A DNA stretch of 64,000 nucleotides from Aquimarina aquimarini (lineage in GTDB: Bacteria > Bacteroidota > Bacteroidia > Flavobacteriales > Flavobacteriaceae): NCBI RefSeq assembly GCF_900299535.1, contig NZ_OMKE01000049.1, positions 1 to 64,000 of the forward strand. The letters run 5' to 3'. Numbering within the stretch: position 1 is the stretch's first letter; each line of letters begins with the position of its first letter. The position numbers and the translations under genes were made by a program. Of this stretch, positions 17,733-26,717 are shown piece after piece. The notes under the pieces were generated by a model. The model saw only the letters and a list, made by a program, of their open reading frames with translations, was not told the origin of the DNA and ran no database searches.

Positions 17733-18996
17733 TGTTTTTATTACGGGACCTACGCTTTTTATTTCTTTGATTACTTGACTTGTTTGACTTTTTGTTTTCA
17801 GGGTTTCCTCCTTTTGTTTTACTTGAAACCGTTACTTGTTGCTTTTCTGAAGGTCTTTTCCCCTTTGTTTTTCTTTTATTACGGTTTCTTCTTTTATTTC
17901 TTTTAGGCTGATCAAAACGTGTTAGACTATCTTGTCCTACAACGTTTTCAAAATCTGTTTTAGTATCTTCTATCAATTCTGAAGCAAACTCTTCTAATCC
18001 AGCAACTTTCTCATTATTAGAATTTACTGCTATTATTTCATTTGCATCTTCAACAGAAATTTTATGCCAATTCATCCATTCTCCTTCATAAGCATACCAT
18101 AAAAATCCTTTAAAAATATCTATTTTCTGACATACAGCTGTCCCCTTTTCGGTTCTTAGTTTTACATCAGTTTTAGGAAAACTATTAAGCGCATCAATAT
18201 ATGCATCTAGTTCATAATTAAGACAACATTTTAATTTCCCGCATTGACCTGCCAGTTTTTGCGGGTTCAAAGATAACTGCTGATATCTTGCCGCACTTGT
18301 ATTTACCGATCTAAAATCAGTAAGCCAGGTAGAACAACATAGTTCTCGCCCACAAGACCCTACTCCTCCCAATCTGGCTGCTTCTTGCCTAAAACCTACT
18401 TGTCGCATTTCTATTCGAGTACTAAACTCATGGGCAAATTCTTTGATCAATTGCCTAAAATCAACTCGTTCTTCTGCTGTATAGTAAAAAGTAGCTTTTG
18501 ATCCATCTCCTTGAAATTCAATATCAGAAATCTTCATTTGCAATTCTAATCGTATTGCTATTTCACGAGCACGAACCTTCATACTTTCTTCACGCCCTCT
18601 GGCCTTCTGCCATATATCAATATCTTTTTGAGAGGCTTTTCTGTAGATTTTCTTGATTTCTTCGCTATCTTGATCTACTTTCTTTTTCTTCATCTGAATA
18701 CGAACCAGTTCTCCTGTTAGGGTAACAATTCCTACATCATGACCTGGAGAAGACTCTGTTGCTACAACATCACCAATATTCAAAGAAATATTTTCTGTAT
18801 TCCTAAAGAAATTTTTTCTTCCGTTTTTAAATCGTATTTCGACATAGGGAAATGGTAGTGATCCACCAGGAAGTGACATATTTGATAACCAATCAAAAAC
18901 TGTCAATTTATTACAACCATCTGTACCACAGGTACCGTTATTATTACAGCCCTTAGGTTGCCCGTCTTTTGCGGAGGAACAACTGTTACACCCCAT
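17719..18996 (-). CDS. ricT: PSP1-domain protein RicT (YaaT)
   Basis: A 425-aa protein. The N-terminus is cysteine-rich with several Cys in the first 30 residues (MGCNSCSSAKDGQPKGC), then comes the PSP1 domain with ARLGGVGSCGRELCCSTWL and KLAGQCGKLKCCLNYELDAY. The last 70 residues are Lys/Arg/Asn-rich and disordered. In Bacillus RicT binds RicA and RicF, carries Fe-S clusters and affects RNA processing; the flavobacterial role is not known. An upstream in-frame ATG at 19089 would add 31 residues that match nothing in the family, so the ATG at 18996 is chosen. It overlaps gldH. Confidence 0.92.
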   Translation of the reverse strand: MGCNSCSSAKDGQPKGCNNNGTCGTDGCNKLTVFDWLSNMSLPGGSLPFPYVEIRFKNGRKNFFRNTENISLNIGDVVATESSPGHDVGIVTLTGELVRIQMKKKKVDQDSEEIKKIYRKASQKDIDIWQKARGREESMKVRAREIAIRLELQMKISDIEFQGDGSKATFYYTAEERVDFRQLIKEFAHEFSTRIEMRQVGFRQEAARLGGVGSCGRELCCSTWLTDFRSVNTSAARYQQLSLNPQKLAGQCGKLKCCLNYELDAYIDALNSFPKTDVKLRTEKGTAVCQKIDIFKGFLWYAYEGEWMNWHKISVEDANEIIAVNSNNEKVAGLEEFASELIEDTKTDFENVVGQDSLTRFDQPKRNKRRNRNKRKTKGKRPSEKQQVTVSSKTKGGNPENKKSNKSSNQRNKKRRSRNKNNDKA

Positions 18997-19158
18997 ATTT
19001 TCTATATATATTGAAATTTGTCTGCAACTATAGTTACAACAAATACGGTTCTTACTAAACCCAGAGACATCCAATCTCTGGTATATCAATCGTTAAAGAT
19101 ACTATGAAATCAGGATAAAAAAAAACTATCTGACCTAGTATCTTTAACTTTACAAAAA

Positions 19159-20190
19159 TTATTTTTTGTATTTCAACGCTTCAGAACGGCCTTTTTTAAA
19201 TATTTTATTACTATTTCCTTTACCTCTTCTTAATGCTTTTTGTTCTTCTATTGGCAATCTATTTACCTCCATACATTCTGCAGAACAACAATTCTCAAAT
19301 TTTGCTGCGCATTTCTTACACTGAATAAATAACAGATGACATGCTTCATTCGCACAGTTTACATGTGTATCACATGGTGCTCCACACTGGTGACAATTAG
19401 CTATTACATCATTTGATATACGCTCTGCCCTTCTATGATCAAAAACAAAATTTTTACCTAAAAATTTATTTTCTAGTCCTTGATCCTCTACTTGTCTTGC
19501 GTATTCAATGATTCCTCCTTCTAATTGAAACACATTTTTAAACCCTTTATGTCTATAGTATGCACTTGCTTTTTCACAACGTATTCCTCCTGTGCAGTAC
19601 ATTACTAATTTCTTATCTTCTTTATGATCTTTAAGATCTTCTTCTATGATATCTAGAGAATCTCTAAATGTATCTACGTCTGGTGTAACTGCTCCTTTAA
19701 AATGCCCTATCTCACTCTCATAGTGATTACGCATATCTACCAACACTGTATCTGGATCCTCTATAAGTTCATTAAATTTTGATGCATTGACATGTACTCC
19801 TTTATCAGTCACATCAAAAGTATCATCATTCAACCCATCGGCTACTATTTTATTACGTATTTTAACTTTTAATTTTAAGAAAGATTTAGTGTCTTGTTCT
19901 CTAGCAATATTAAGGCGTATTCCTTCTAAAAAAGAAATACTATCCAGATGTTTCTTGAAGGCTTCAAAGTTTGGTGCTGGCACAGATAACTGACCATTAA
20001 TCCCTTCTTTGGCCACATAAATCCTACCTAGAACTTCTAGTTCGTCCCAATGAACAAAAAGGTGGTTTCTAAAAATCTGAGGGTTTTCGATATGTGCATA
20101 TGTATAGAAAGATAGCGTAAGCCGGTCAGCACCGGCCTCATCAATAAGAGCTGCTCTTTCTTTTGCACTTAATTTGTTGTACAGTTGCAT
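19159..20190 (-). CDS. trhO: tRNA U34 hydroxylase TrhO (rhodanese family)
   Basis: A 343-aa protein. An N-terminal acylphosphatase-like domain holds YVAKEGINGQLSVP near residue 59. The rhodanese domain has the active-site loop VMYCTGGIRCEKASAYYRHK with catalytic Cys near 200. A cysteine-rich C-terminal zinc-binding region (CHQCGAPC, CANEACHLLFIQCKKC, CCSAEC) follows. TrhO (YceA) makes 5-hydroxyuridine at tRNA position 34 independently of prephenate. Length is typical for the Bacteroidota form. A strong promoter lies at 20235-20264. Confidence 0.93.
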   Translation of the reverse strand: MQLYNKLSAKERAALIDEAGADRLTLSFYTYAHIENPQIFRNHLFVHWDELEVLGRIYVAKEGINGQLSVPAPNFEAFKKHLDSISFLEGIRLNIAREQDTKSFLKLKVKIRNKIVADGLNDDTFDVTDKGVHVNASKFNELIEDPDTVLVDMRNHYESEIGHFKGAVTPDVDTFRDSLDIIEEDLKDHKEDKKLVMYCTGGIRCEKASAYYRHKGFKNVFQLEGGIIEYARQVEDQGLENKFLGKNFVFDHRRAERISNDVIANCHQCGAPCDTHVNCANEACHLLFIQCKKCAAKFENCCSAECMEVNRLPIEEQKALRRGKGNSNKIFKKGRSEALKYKK

Positions 20191-20234
20191 GCTATACTTA
20201 CGTTTTAAGTTAAAAAGAAATTATTTATTTTTTG

Positions 20235-20264
20235 CAAAAATACAAATAGTTCAATAATATGCAA
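20235..20264 (-). promoter_or_regulatory. Consensus Bacteroidota promoter for trhO
   Basis: On the minus strand, TTG (20264-20262), exactly 19 nt and TATTTTTG (20242-20235) match the TTG-N19-TAnnTTTG consensus perfectly. It lies 45 nt upstream of the trhO ATG. Confidence 0.75.
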
Positions 20265-20291
20265 GGTCATAAACAGGATGCTATCGTAAAT

Positions 20292-20327
20292 AAAAAATGC
20301 CTTGAAATAAGCTTCAAGGCATTTTTT
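20292..20327 (-). terminator. Strong intrinsic terminator
   Basis: AAATGCCTTGAA (20295-20306) pairs with TTCAAGGCATTT (20313-20324) and the stem extends into A/T runs on both sides, so it could act in both directions. The only minus-strand transcript that would end here is that of the small peptide gene at 20380-20463. Confidence 0.8.
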
Positions 20328-20379
20328 GGGCTAATTCGTTATTAAATAATTTAACGATTAAAAAATATAATAACGAAAG

Positions 20380-20463
20380 CTAGCCACCTTCTACCATACA
20401 ACTACTAATTTTGGTAATCATATAGCCATCAAGATTATTTATGACCTTCTTAAGGAATTTCAT
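20380..20463 (-). CDS. Candidate 27-aa peptide, unknown function
   Basis: An open frame of 27 codons starting MKFLKKVINNLDGYMI and ending in VEGG. It has a basic N-terminus, one cysteine and a terminal double glycine. Unusually for this window, a GGAAGG sequence lies about 9-14 nt before the ATG. A possible promoter (TTG, 16 nt, TAATTTTT) lies at 20520-20546 and a strong terminator at 20292-20327, so the DNA is laid out as a short independent transcript. No family recognised. It could be a secreted or signalling peptide, a leader, or a small RNA that happens to contain a frame. Confidence 0.45.
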   Translation of the reverse strand: MKFLKKVINNLDGYMITKISSCMVEGG

Positions 20464-20674
20464 CTGTACACCTTCCTTTTTATTATTAAGTTCATAATTG
20501 CTTTTAAGTAATAGATGCCAAAAATTAAAATGGTTGCGTTATACAATTAAAAAAATAATCTGCTTTACTTTTTTTTAATTCAAAAACTACTCCTGATTTG
20601 TTGTTAATAACGATTTTAGAATCCCTGTCACAACTATAAAAAGAAATAGTATTTTAGCAAAAAGTTTATTATCA
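20464..20674. other. Intergenic region upstream of recA and the small peptide gene
   Basis: Divergent control region. On the minus strand TTG (20546-20544) and TAATTTTT (20527-20520) with a 16-nt spacer could drive the peptide gene. The recA promoter must lie in 20580-20670, but no convincing consensus was found by eye. Confidence 0.35.
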
Positions 20675-21712
20675 ATGTCAAATCCCGATATATTTGAGCA
20701 ACAAATGAGTACAGAGAAAGACGCAAAATTAAAAGCATTAAAGCTTACCTTAGATAAATTAGACAAAGCTTACGGAAAAGGAACTGTAATGAAAATGGGG
20801 GATCGTGCTGTTCAAGAAGTCGATGTGATCTCTACAGGATCTCTTGGCCTAGATTTGGCAATGGGTGTTGGTGGATACCCTAGAGGAAGGGTTATTGAAA
20901 TTTACGGCCCTGAATCTTCTGGTAAAACAACACTTACACTACATGCTATTGCACAGGCACAGAAAGCTGGTGGTATCGCCGCATTTATAGATGCTGAACA
21001 TGCTTTTGATCGTTTTTATGCTGAAAAGCTAGGTGTAGATATAGATAATCTAATTATCTCTCAACCTGATCATGGTGAGCAAGCTCTAGAAATTGCAGAC
21101 AATCTAATTAGATCTGGAGCAATAGATATTATTGTAGTTGACTCTGTAGCCGCTTTAACTCCTAAGAGTGAAATTGAAGGCGAAATGGGAGATTCTAAAA
21201 TGGGACTTCATGCAAGATTAATGTCTCAAGCACTTCGAAAATTAACTAGCTCTATCAGCAAAACTAATTGTACCGTAATATTTATCAACCAACTTCGTGA
21301 AAAAATCGGAGTAATGTTTGGAAACCCAGAAACAACTACTGGGGGTAATGCTTTGAAGTTTTATGCTTCGGTACGTTTAGACATTCGTCGTTCTACACAG
21401 ATAAAAGACAGCAACAGTGAAGTAAAAGGAAACAAAACCAGAGTTAAGGTTGTAAAAAACAAAGTAGCTCCTCCTTTTAGAACTGCTGAATTTGATATAA
21501 TGTACGGAGAAGGTATTTCTAAAAATGGTGAAATTATTGATATTGGTGTTGACTATGAGATCATCAAAAAAAGTGGTTCTTGGTTTAGCTATCAAGACAC
21601 TAAGCTTGGACAAGGTAGAGATGCTGTAAAATCATTACTGAATGATAACCCCGAACTGATGGAAGAACTTGAAGAAAAAATCAAGGAAGCCATAAAAATT
21701 GCTAAAGAATAA
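20675..21712 (+). CDS. recA: Recombinase RecA
   Basis: A 345-aa ATP-dependent strand-exchange protein for homologous recombination and SOS induction. Walker [11 protein letters not shown] is near residue 82, Walker [13 protein letters not shown] near 155, and loop L2 [20 protein letters not shown] near 210. Length is normal. No intein or insertion is present. It is monocistronic with a clean terminator after it. The N-terminus [18 protein letters not shown] includes a second in-frame Met (about residue 11) that could also serve as start. Confidence 0.98.
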   Translation: MSNPDIFEQQMSTEKDAKLKALKLTLDKLDKAYGKGTVMKMGDRAVQEVDVISTGSLGLDLAMGVGGYPRGRVIEIYGPESSGKTTLTLHAIAQAQKAGGIAAFIDAEHAFDRFYAEKLGVDIDNLIISQPDHGEQALEIADNLIRSGAIDIIVVDSVAALTPKSEIEGEMGDSKMGLHARLMSQALRKLTSSISKTNCTVIFINQLREKIGVMFGNPETTTGGNALKFYASVRLDIRRSTQIKDSNSEVKGNKTRVKVVKNKVAPPFRTAEFDIMYGEGISKNGEIIDIGVDYEIIKKSGSWFSYQDTKLGQGRDAVKSLLNDNPELMEELEEKIKEAIKIAKE

Positions 21713-21734
21713 AAACATCTTTTTACTATAAAAT

Positions 21735-21766
21735 AAAAAAATCCCGAAAAACTTCGGGATTTTTTT
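21735..21766 (+). terminator. recA terminator
   Basis: ATCCCGAA (21741-21748) pairs with TTCGGGAT (21753-21760), flanked by an A-run upstream and a T-run downstream. Classic intrinsic terminator 20 nt after recA. Confidence 0.9.
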
Positions 21767-21848
21767 ATACCCTAGAAGCAACCATATTTATAGTAAACCA
21801 TCTACATATTACAAAAGAGATTTAATCAGGATTTCAAAACCCCAAAAC

Positions 21849-22259
21849 ATGAAACAATTAAAAACAGTATTAGCGTTTTTTCTTATTATCATCTTTACTG
21901 GATGTTTGGATGATGATAATGAAACTACTTTCTTCTATGAATTAACACCAATAGAAAAAGTAGATATCCCTGATGAATTTACCCGAGGAGAAACCGTGAA
22001 AATTACTACCACATACATAAGACCATCTAATTGTCATGCATTTTATGATTATAGATATTCTATCGTAGGAAATGAACGTACAGTTACCGCAATTAATGTT
22101 TATATTGACGAGGGGAATTGTACTGAAAAAACAGAATTGGTTTCTGAGTCTTTTAATTTTCTTGTAGGAGAAGAAGATTCTTATATTTTCAGGTTTTGGC
22201 AAGGGCGGGATGAAAATGATGATAATCAATTTCTGACCATAGAAGTACCTGTATTATAA
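21849..22259 (+). CDS. Small lipoprotein, unknown function
   Basis: A 136-aa protein with a lipoprotein signal (hydrophobic residues about 7-17, lipobox IFTGCLDDDNE; the acidic residues after Cys differ from the SDS-type surface signal but may favour surface export). The remainder has a beta-rich look with two cysteines (SNCHAFYDY and DEGNCTEKTE) that could form a disulfide. No family recognised. It lies 25 nt upstream of the ECF sigma gene on the same strand, so it could be part of that envelope-stress unit. Confidence 0.7.
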   Translation: MKQLKTVLAFFLIIIFTGCLDDDNETTFFYELTPIEKVDIPDEFTRGETVKITTTYIRPSNCHAFYDYRYSIVGNERTVTAINVYIDEGNCTEKTELVSESFNFLVGEEDSYIFRFWQGRDENDDNQFLTIEVPVL

Positions 22260-22284
22260 TCAATAATAAAAAAAATAATTGTTA

Positions 22285-22830
22285 GTGGGCTTAGACCAAC
22301 TTATAAATAAGTGTAAGAAAAAGAATGCCAAAGCGCAAGAGCAATTGTATAGATTATACAGTAGTAAACTATTCTCGATTTGTTTGAAATATTCTAATGA
22401 TTCTTCTAGTGCAGAAGACACCTTGCAAGATGCTTTTATTACCATTTTTGATAAAATCAACCAATATAAAAACCAAGGTTCTTTTGAAGGATGGATAAAA
22501 CGAATAACAATCAATACAGCATTACAGAAATATCGAAAACAACGAGTTTTTGATATTATCAATGAAGAACAAATCGAAGAAGTAGAAGTAGAGGTAGATG
22601 AAGAACAAATCTCATTAGATTATCTACTAAAAATAATACAACAACTACCTGATCGTTATCGATTGGTATTTAACTTATACGTGCTAGACGGATACTCACA
22701 CAAAGAAGTTGCAAATATGCTTGATATATCTATAGGAACATCAAAATCCAACCTAGCTAGGGCAAGAAATATTTTGAAAGAAAAATTACAAACCAACAAA
22801 GAACTTTATGTTCGATCAATTGAAGGATGA
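22285..22830 (+). CDS. ECF RNA polymerase sigma factor
   Basis: About 181 aa. Region 2 is at residues about 10-80 (LYRLYSSKLFSICLKYS, AEDTLQDAFITIFDKI, FEGWIKRITINTALQKYRKQ) and region 4 at about 120-170 (LPDRYRLVFNLYVLDGYSHK, EVANMLDISIGTSKSNLARA). No good ATG is available. GTG at 22285 or TTG at 22279 is the start; GTG is chosen because it is nearer the conserved part. Its stop overlaps the start of the next gene (ATGA), implying that sigma and anti-sigma are made together. Confidence 0.9.
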   Translation: MGLDQLINKCKKKNAKAQEQLYRLYSSKLFSICLKYSNDSSSAEDTLQDAFITIFDKINQYKNQGSFEGWIKRITINTALQKYRKQRVFDIINEEQIEEVEVEVDEEQISLDYLLKIIQQLPDRYRLVFNLYVLDGYSHKEVANMLDISIGTSKSNLARARNILKEKLQTNKELYVRSIEG

Positions 22831-24395
22831 AGATGAATGATAAAAAAAACATAGACCGCTTATTTCAGGAAAAACTTAAAGATTTTGAGGTTACTCCTGA
22901 TGAAATAGTATGGGAAAGAATAAAAGCTCATCAAAATAAAAAAAGAAGAGCCTTACTCCCGTTTTGGTATAAATTTGCTGGTGTTGCAGCATTAGTTGCC
23001 ATTATATTTGGTGGTAGCTTTTTTATGGCAAATAATAGCCAACAGCCAAAAAATAGAATTACCAATGCCAATTCTAAAAATGAAACAAAAAAAGAACAAG
23101 ATCTACACAATGACTCACCTGTTCACAAAAAGAATGATATCGTAAATTCAAAAAAAGAACAAAGTAATACTCCAAGCAAAGGAGCAACAAATGAATACCA
23201 AAGTCATGATCCTACTATAAATTCTTACACGATTAAATCTTCTGATTCTGATCAAAATGCGGTTACAAAAAAAGCTACAGATGAGCAATCTCTTATGAAT
23301 TACAGGAATAAACTTATTACTTCTTCATCTGCTATTTACAATCAAATCGTGGAAGCATCCTCTAAAACAGTAAACAACAGTAAGAAACAACCATTATTAC
23401 ACAAAAAAACAGACACTATTTTAAGCAAGAATAACATTGCAAAAAACACAATTTCTGACCCACAAAACGAAAGTTTAATCCCTAATAAAAAGCTACCATT
23501 CCTCAACACACCTTACAAAAAACACACTTCAGACCCTCTAAGTATAGCAGAAAGCGATAAGGGTAATCAGAAAACAGAAGATATCAAAAAGGATAAAGAC
23601 ATTAACGCCCATAAAAAATCGATTTTTGATGCAATAAACAATAAAGAGGGTATCGTTGAGGAATCAACCTCAACAAGAAAATGGAATATCTCTCCTACAA
23701 TTGCTCCTGTATACTATAGCTCTTTAGGAAATGGATCACCTATTGATTCTCAATTTGCAGACAATAGCAAAAGTGGACAAGTAAATATGAGTTATGGTCT
23801 ACAAGTAGCCTATGCTATAAATAAAAGATTTAGTATACGATCAGGAGTAAACAAAGTAGACCTTAGTTATCACACAGAAGATGTTGGCTTTACCCCTTCT
23901 GCTTCTTTAAACCAAAATCTTGAAAGTGTTGACTATAACACTTCATCAGAAGCAATTTTGGTTTCTGATATTGGAAATGTAGGTACCTCTGAATTTACCG
24001 ATGTTACAAGAAACGCAACCAATACCACTCAAAATATTGGCTTACTTAATCAGAGTATTGGCTATATCGAAGTGCCACTAGAAATGAAATACGCTTTGGT
24101 AAACAAAAAAATTGGGATTAATATGATTGGTGGTATGAGTACTTTATTCTTACAAGACAATGAAATCTCAATAGAAGCTGGAGATTTTGAAACTCCTATT
24201 GGCAAAGCCAATAACCTTAACGAAGTAAGTTTTAGTGGTAATATTGGATTAGGAATAGATTATAAAATAACAAAGCAGCTAGAGATCAATCTCGAGCCTA
24301 TTTTTAAATATCAGCTTAATACATTTAATACCAACACAAACAATTTCAAGCCTTATTATTTTGGTGTTTATACTGGTGTTAGTATTAAATTTTAA
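22827..24395 (+). CDS. Probable dual-membrane-spanning anti-sigma factor with outer-membrane barrel
   Basis: A 522-aa protein with an unusual three-part layout. Residues 1-46 are charged and cytosolic (IDRLFQEKLKDFEVTPDEIV) and would bind the sigma factor. One TM helix lies at about 47-67 (FAGVAALVAIIFGGSFF). Then about 200 residues of Ser/Asn/Lys-rich linker follow, and from about 285 to the end a beta-rich region ending in aromatic GVYTGVSIKF, typical of small outer-membrane barrels. This matches the architecture described for dual-membrane-spanning anti-sigma factors in Bacteroides. It overlaps the ECF sigma gene by 4 nt. The anti-sigma role is inferred from context and layout. Confidence 0.7.
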   Translation: MKMNDKKNIDRLFQEKLKDFEVTPDEIVWERIKAHQNKKRRALLPFWYKFAGVAALVAIIFGGSFFMANNSQQPKNRITNANSKNETKKEQDLHNDSPVHKKNDIVNSKKEQSNTPSKGATNEYQSHDPTINSYTIKSSDSDQNAVTKKATDEQSLMNYRNKLITSSSAIYNQIVEASSKTVNNSKKQPLLHKKTDTILSKNNIAKNTISDPQNESLIPNKKLPFLNTPYKKHTSDPLSIAESDKGNQKTEDIKKDKDINAHKKSIFDAINNKEGIVEESTSTRKWNISPTIAPVYYSSLGNGSPIDSQFADNSKSGQVNMSYGLQVAYAINKRFSIRSGVNKVDLSYHTEDVGFTPSASLNQNLESVDYNTSSEAILVSDIGNVGTSEFTDVTRNATNTTQNIGLLNQSIGYIEVPLEMKYALVNKKIGINMIGGMSTLFLQDNEISIEAGDFETPIGKANNLNEVSFSGNIGLGIDYKITKQLEINLEPIFKYQLNTFNTNTNNFKPYYFGVYTGVSIKF

Positions 24396-24456
24396 AGAAC
24401 ATAACGATTTTTAGTTGGTTCGGAAAGTTATTGCAATTCAAAAAGCAATGATGAAC

Positions 24457-24490
24457 AAAGCCATCTCTGGGGAGAGGTGGCTTTACTTTT
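24457..24490 (+). terminator. Terminator after the anti-sigma gene
   Basis: AAAGCCATCTC pairs with GAGGTGGCTTT (one mismatch) around TGGGGA, followed by a T-rich stretch. The T-rich tail overlaps the end of the convergent plsC gene. Confidence 0.75.
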
Positions 24491-25234
24491 TTATGATATC
24501 AAATCTTCTTTTAAAGCGTTAAAAATAAGTGTACGCACATTTTCTTTTACTTCTTTTTTATCATCTTGAGTTAATCCTTTGGTAGAAATTTCTTTTAATA
24601 CGCGACCTCTCATAATCCCTGGGCTTCCACTAAAAAAAGTATACGAAAAGCGTTTTTTGTTATCTAGAAAGACCAAAGGCACTATAGGAATCTGATGATC
24701 TATTGCCAATCTAAAAGCACCATCCTTAAACCCATCCAAAATTACTGATTCATCATCAGGTATGCCTCCTTCTGGAAAAATGCATATGCTAGTGCCAGTA
24801 TGTAGTCTTGCTTGTGCGCGATCAAAAACTTCTTTTCTACTACGCTGACTACTACGATCAACCAATATACATGTGCGCTTATAAAAGAATCCAAAAATCG
24901 GAATCTTTGCCAGTTCTTTTTTCCCCACAAAGACAAAGGGATTTTTGACAGCATACAACATCAACATGATGTCTGTCATAGAAGTATGATTGGCTACAAA
25001 CATATAACTTTTCTTACGATCGGGTGCTACTTCTTTAGTAACTCTTGGCACAAATCCTGATCCATACAATACTATTTTTGCCCAAAATCTAGCAACTACA
25101 AAAAATTGTGAATACCACTCTTCTCTTGAACTAAATACTAACAATAGAGGAAACATGATAATTATAGGAACTCCCATAAGGATATAAAACCAAATACGCC
25201 ATAATAGAATAAGTATCTTTTTAAGTATATGCAT
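24491..25234 (-). CDS. plsC: 1-acyl-sn-glycerol-3-phosphate acyltransferase
   Basis: A 247-aa inner-membrane enzyme that acylates lysophosphatidic acid to phosphatidic acid. N-terminal hydrophobic helix at about 8-32. The catalytic NHTSMTD (HX4D) motif is near residue 82, KKELAKIPIFGFFYKRT near 105 and FPEGGIPDDES near 154. Length is normal. Divergent from trpS with a 74-nt gap; a TATTTTTG box at 25246-25239 on the minus strand is its likely -7 element. Confidence 0.9.
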   Translation of the reverse strand: MHILKKILILLWRIWFYILMGVPIIIMFPLLLVFSSREEWYSQFFVVARFWAKIVLYGSGFVPRVTKEVAPDRKKSYMFVANHTSMTDIMLMLYAVKNPFVFVGKKELAKIPIFGFFYKRTCILVDRSSQRSRKEVFDRAQARLHTGTSICIFPEGGIPDDESVILDGFKDGAFRLAIDHQIPIVPLVFLDNKKRFSYTFFSGSPGIMRGRVLKEISTKGLTQDDKKEVKENVRTLIFNALKEDLIS

Positions 25235-25255
25235 CTCTCAAAAATACACAATTGG

Positions 25256-25287
25256 TTTGAGCTATGTAAACAAAAAAATTACCTTTG
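25256..25287 (+). promoter_or_regulatory. Consensus promoter for trpS
   Basis: TTTG at 25256-25259, a 20-nt spacer and TACCTTTG at 25280-25287 match the Bacteroidota consensus. The in-frame TTG at 25285 lies inside the -7 box and so cannot be the translation start; the ATG at 25309 fits a short leader. Confidence 0.75.
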
Positions 25288-25308
25288 CCAACAAATTATA
25301 AAATTACC

Positions 25309-26277
25309 ATGTCGAGAATTCTAACAGGAATACAGAGTACAGGCACTCCACACTTAGGAAATCTATTAGGAGCAATCATCCCTGCAATTCAAATGGCTAA
25401 TGAGCCCAAGAACGAATCATTTTTATTTATTGCCAATATGCACTCTCTTACCCAGATTAAGGAGGCTACTATTTTGCGAGAAAACACTTATTCTACTGCT
25501 GCGGCATGGTTAGCTTTTGGGTTGGATATTGAAAAAACTGTTTTCTATAGACAAAGTGATATTCCTCAAGTAACAGAGTTATCATGGTATTTAAGCTGCT
25601 TTTTTCCGTATCAACGTTTGACACTCGCACATTCTTTTAAGGATAAGGCCGATCGTCTAGAGGATGTAAATTCTGGGTTATTTACATATCCTATGCTTAT
25701 GGCTGCTGATATTCTTTTATATGATGCAGAGATTATTCCTGTAGGAAAAGACCAATTACAACATTTAGAAATGACTAGGGATGTGGCATCCAGAATACAT
25801 AATCTAGTAGGTGAAATATTTGTATTACCCGAAGCTCAAGTACAAAATGAAACTATGTATGTTCCTGGAACAGATGGTAGTAAAATGAGCAAATCTAAAG
25901 GAAATATTATCAATTTGTTTTTGCCTGACAAAAAATTACGCAAACAAATTATGTCTATCGAAACCGATAGTATACCTCTAGAAGGTGTTAAAAACCCTGA
26001 TACCTGTAATGTTTTTGCTTTATACAAACTAATTGCAACTACAGAGCAACAAAAAACTATGCGCGAAAATTACTTGGGAGGCAATTATGGATATGGTCAC
26101 GCCAAACAAGCTCTTTTTGAACTACTTATTGATAAATATGCTACAGAGAGAGAACGCTACAATTACTATATGAGTAATCTTAATGAAATAGACGAAGCTC
26201 TTGCTGTTGGAGCAAAAAAAGCTACTGCTGTCGCAAATACTGTATTAGCTAGAGTTCGAGAAAAAATCGGTTACTAG
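25309..26277 (+). CDS. trpS: Tryptophanyl-tRNA synthetase
   Basis: A 322-aa class I synthetase charging tRNA-Trp. From the ATG at 25309 it begins MSRILTGIQSTGTPHLGNLL, with the HIGH-equivalent TPHLGN, and has KMSKSKGN near residue 193 as the KMSKS loop. MAADILLYDAEIIPVGKDQL is also characteristic. Length is typical. Monocistronic, with a consensus promoter upstream and a strong terminator downstream. Confidence 0.96.
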   Translation: MSRILTGIQSTGTPHLGNLLGAIIPAIQMANEPKNESFLFIANMHSLTQIKEATILRENTYSTAAAWLAFGLDIEKTVFYRQSDIPQVTELSWYLSCFFPYQRLTLAHSFKDKADRLEDVNSGLFTYPMLMAADILLYDAEIIPVGKDQLQHLEMTRDVASRIHNLVGEIFVLPEAQVQNETMYVPGTDGSKMSKSKGNIINLFLPDKKLRKQIMSIETDSIPLEGVKNPDTCNVFALYKLIATTEQQKTMRENYLGGNYGYGHAKQALFELLIDKYATERERYNYYMSNLNEIDEALAVGAKKATAVANTVLARVREKIGY

Positions 26278-26351
26278 TCTCAACAAAGCACCATCTTAGC
26301 TGCTATTGATACTGCACTAGATTTCACAAAATAAGAGAGATTTTATTCTTC

Positions 26352-26391
26352 AAATGACATTTAGCATTTTGTAAAGCTAAATGTCATTTTT
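26352..26391 (+). terminator. trpS terminator
   Basis: A 14-bp perfect stem (26352-26365 with 26376-26389) with a 10-nt loop and a T-rich tail, about 75 nt after the trpS stop. Confidence 0.85.
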
Positions 26392-26717
26392 CTTTCACAT
26401 TATTTAATAAATCATCTATTACACTACTGATTATCTAACAGATACATTAAAAAAAGCGCTGTTTTTACTAAATACGCAATGCTATTCATTGTCAAAATAT
26501 GAGAGAAAAACCTTAAAAAGACTCTTAGTTTACCGTAACCAACTTTGCGATTTTCTTAGTAACTTAGATTTATGAAAAAACTTTTTTACACAGATTATAT
26601 TCTGAATAAAAAAAATAAAAAAATCACCCCTGCTTGCATATAACAAATCATACATATTAGGGCTTATTGTAGATATGTTATATCAAAAGTACAAACATCA
26701 TTAATACATTGTGAACG
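26392..26717. other. Leader region of the first small-gene pair
   Basis: AT-rich gap. TTG at 26545-26547, 17 nt and TAGATTTA at 26565-26572 form a plausible promoter that would start a transcript about 140 nt ahead of the first tiny gene. An open frame of 23 codons starts at 26573 but overlaps the presumed start site and is not called. Nothing else was recognised. Confidence 0.4.

Noticed and set aside
26573-26644. 23-codon frame between trpS and the small-gene pair
   Set aside because: Its ATG coincides with the presumed transcription start, and it has no second copy in front of A2-B2.
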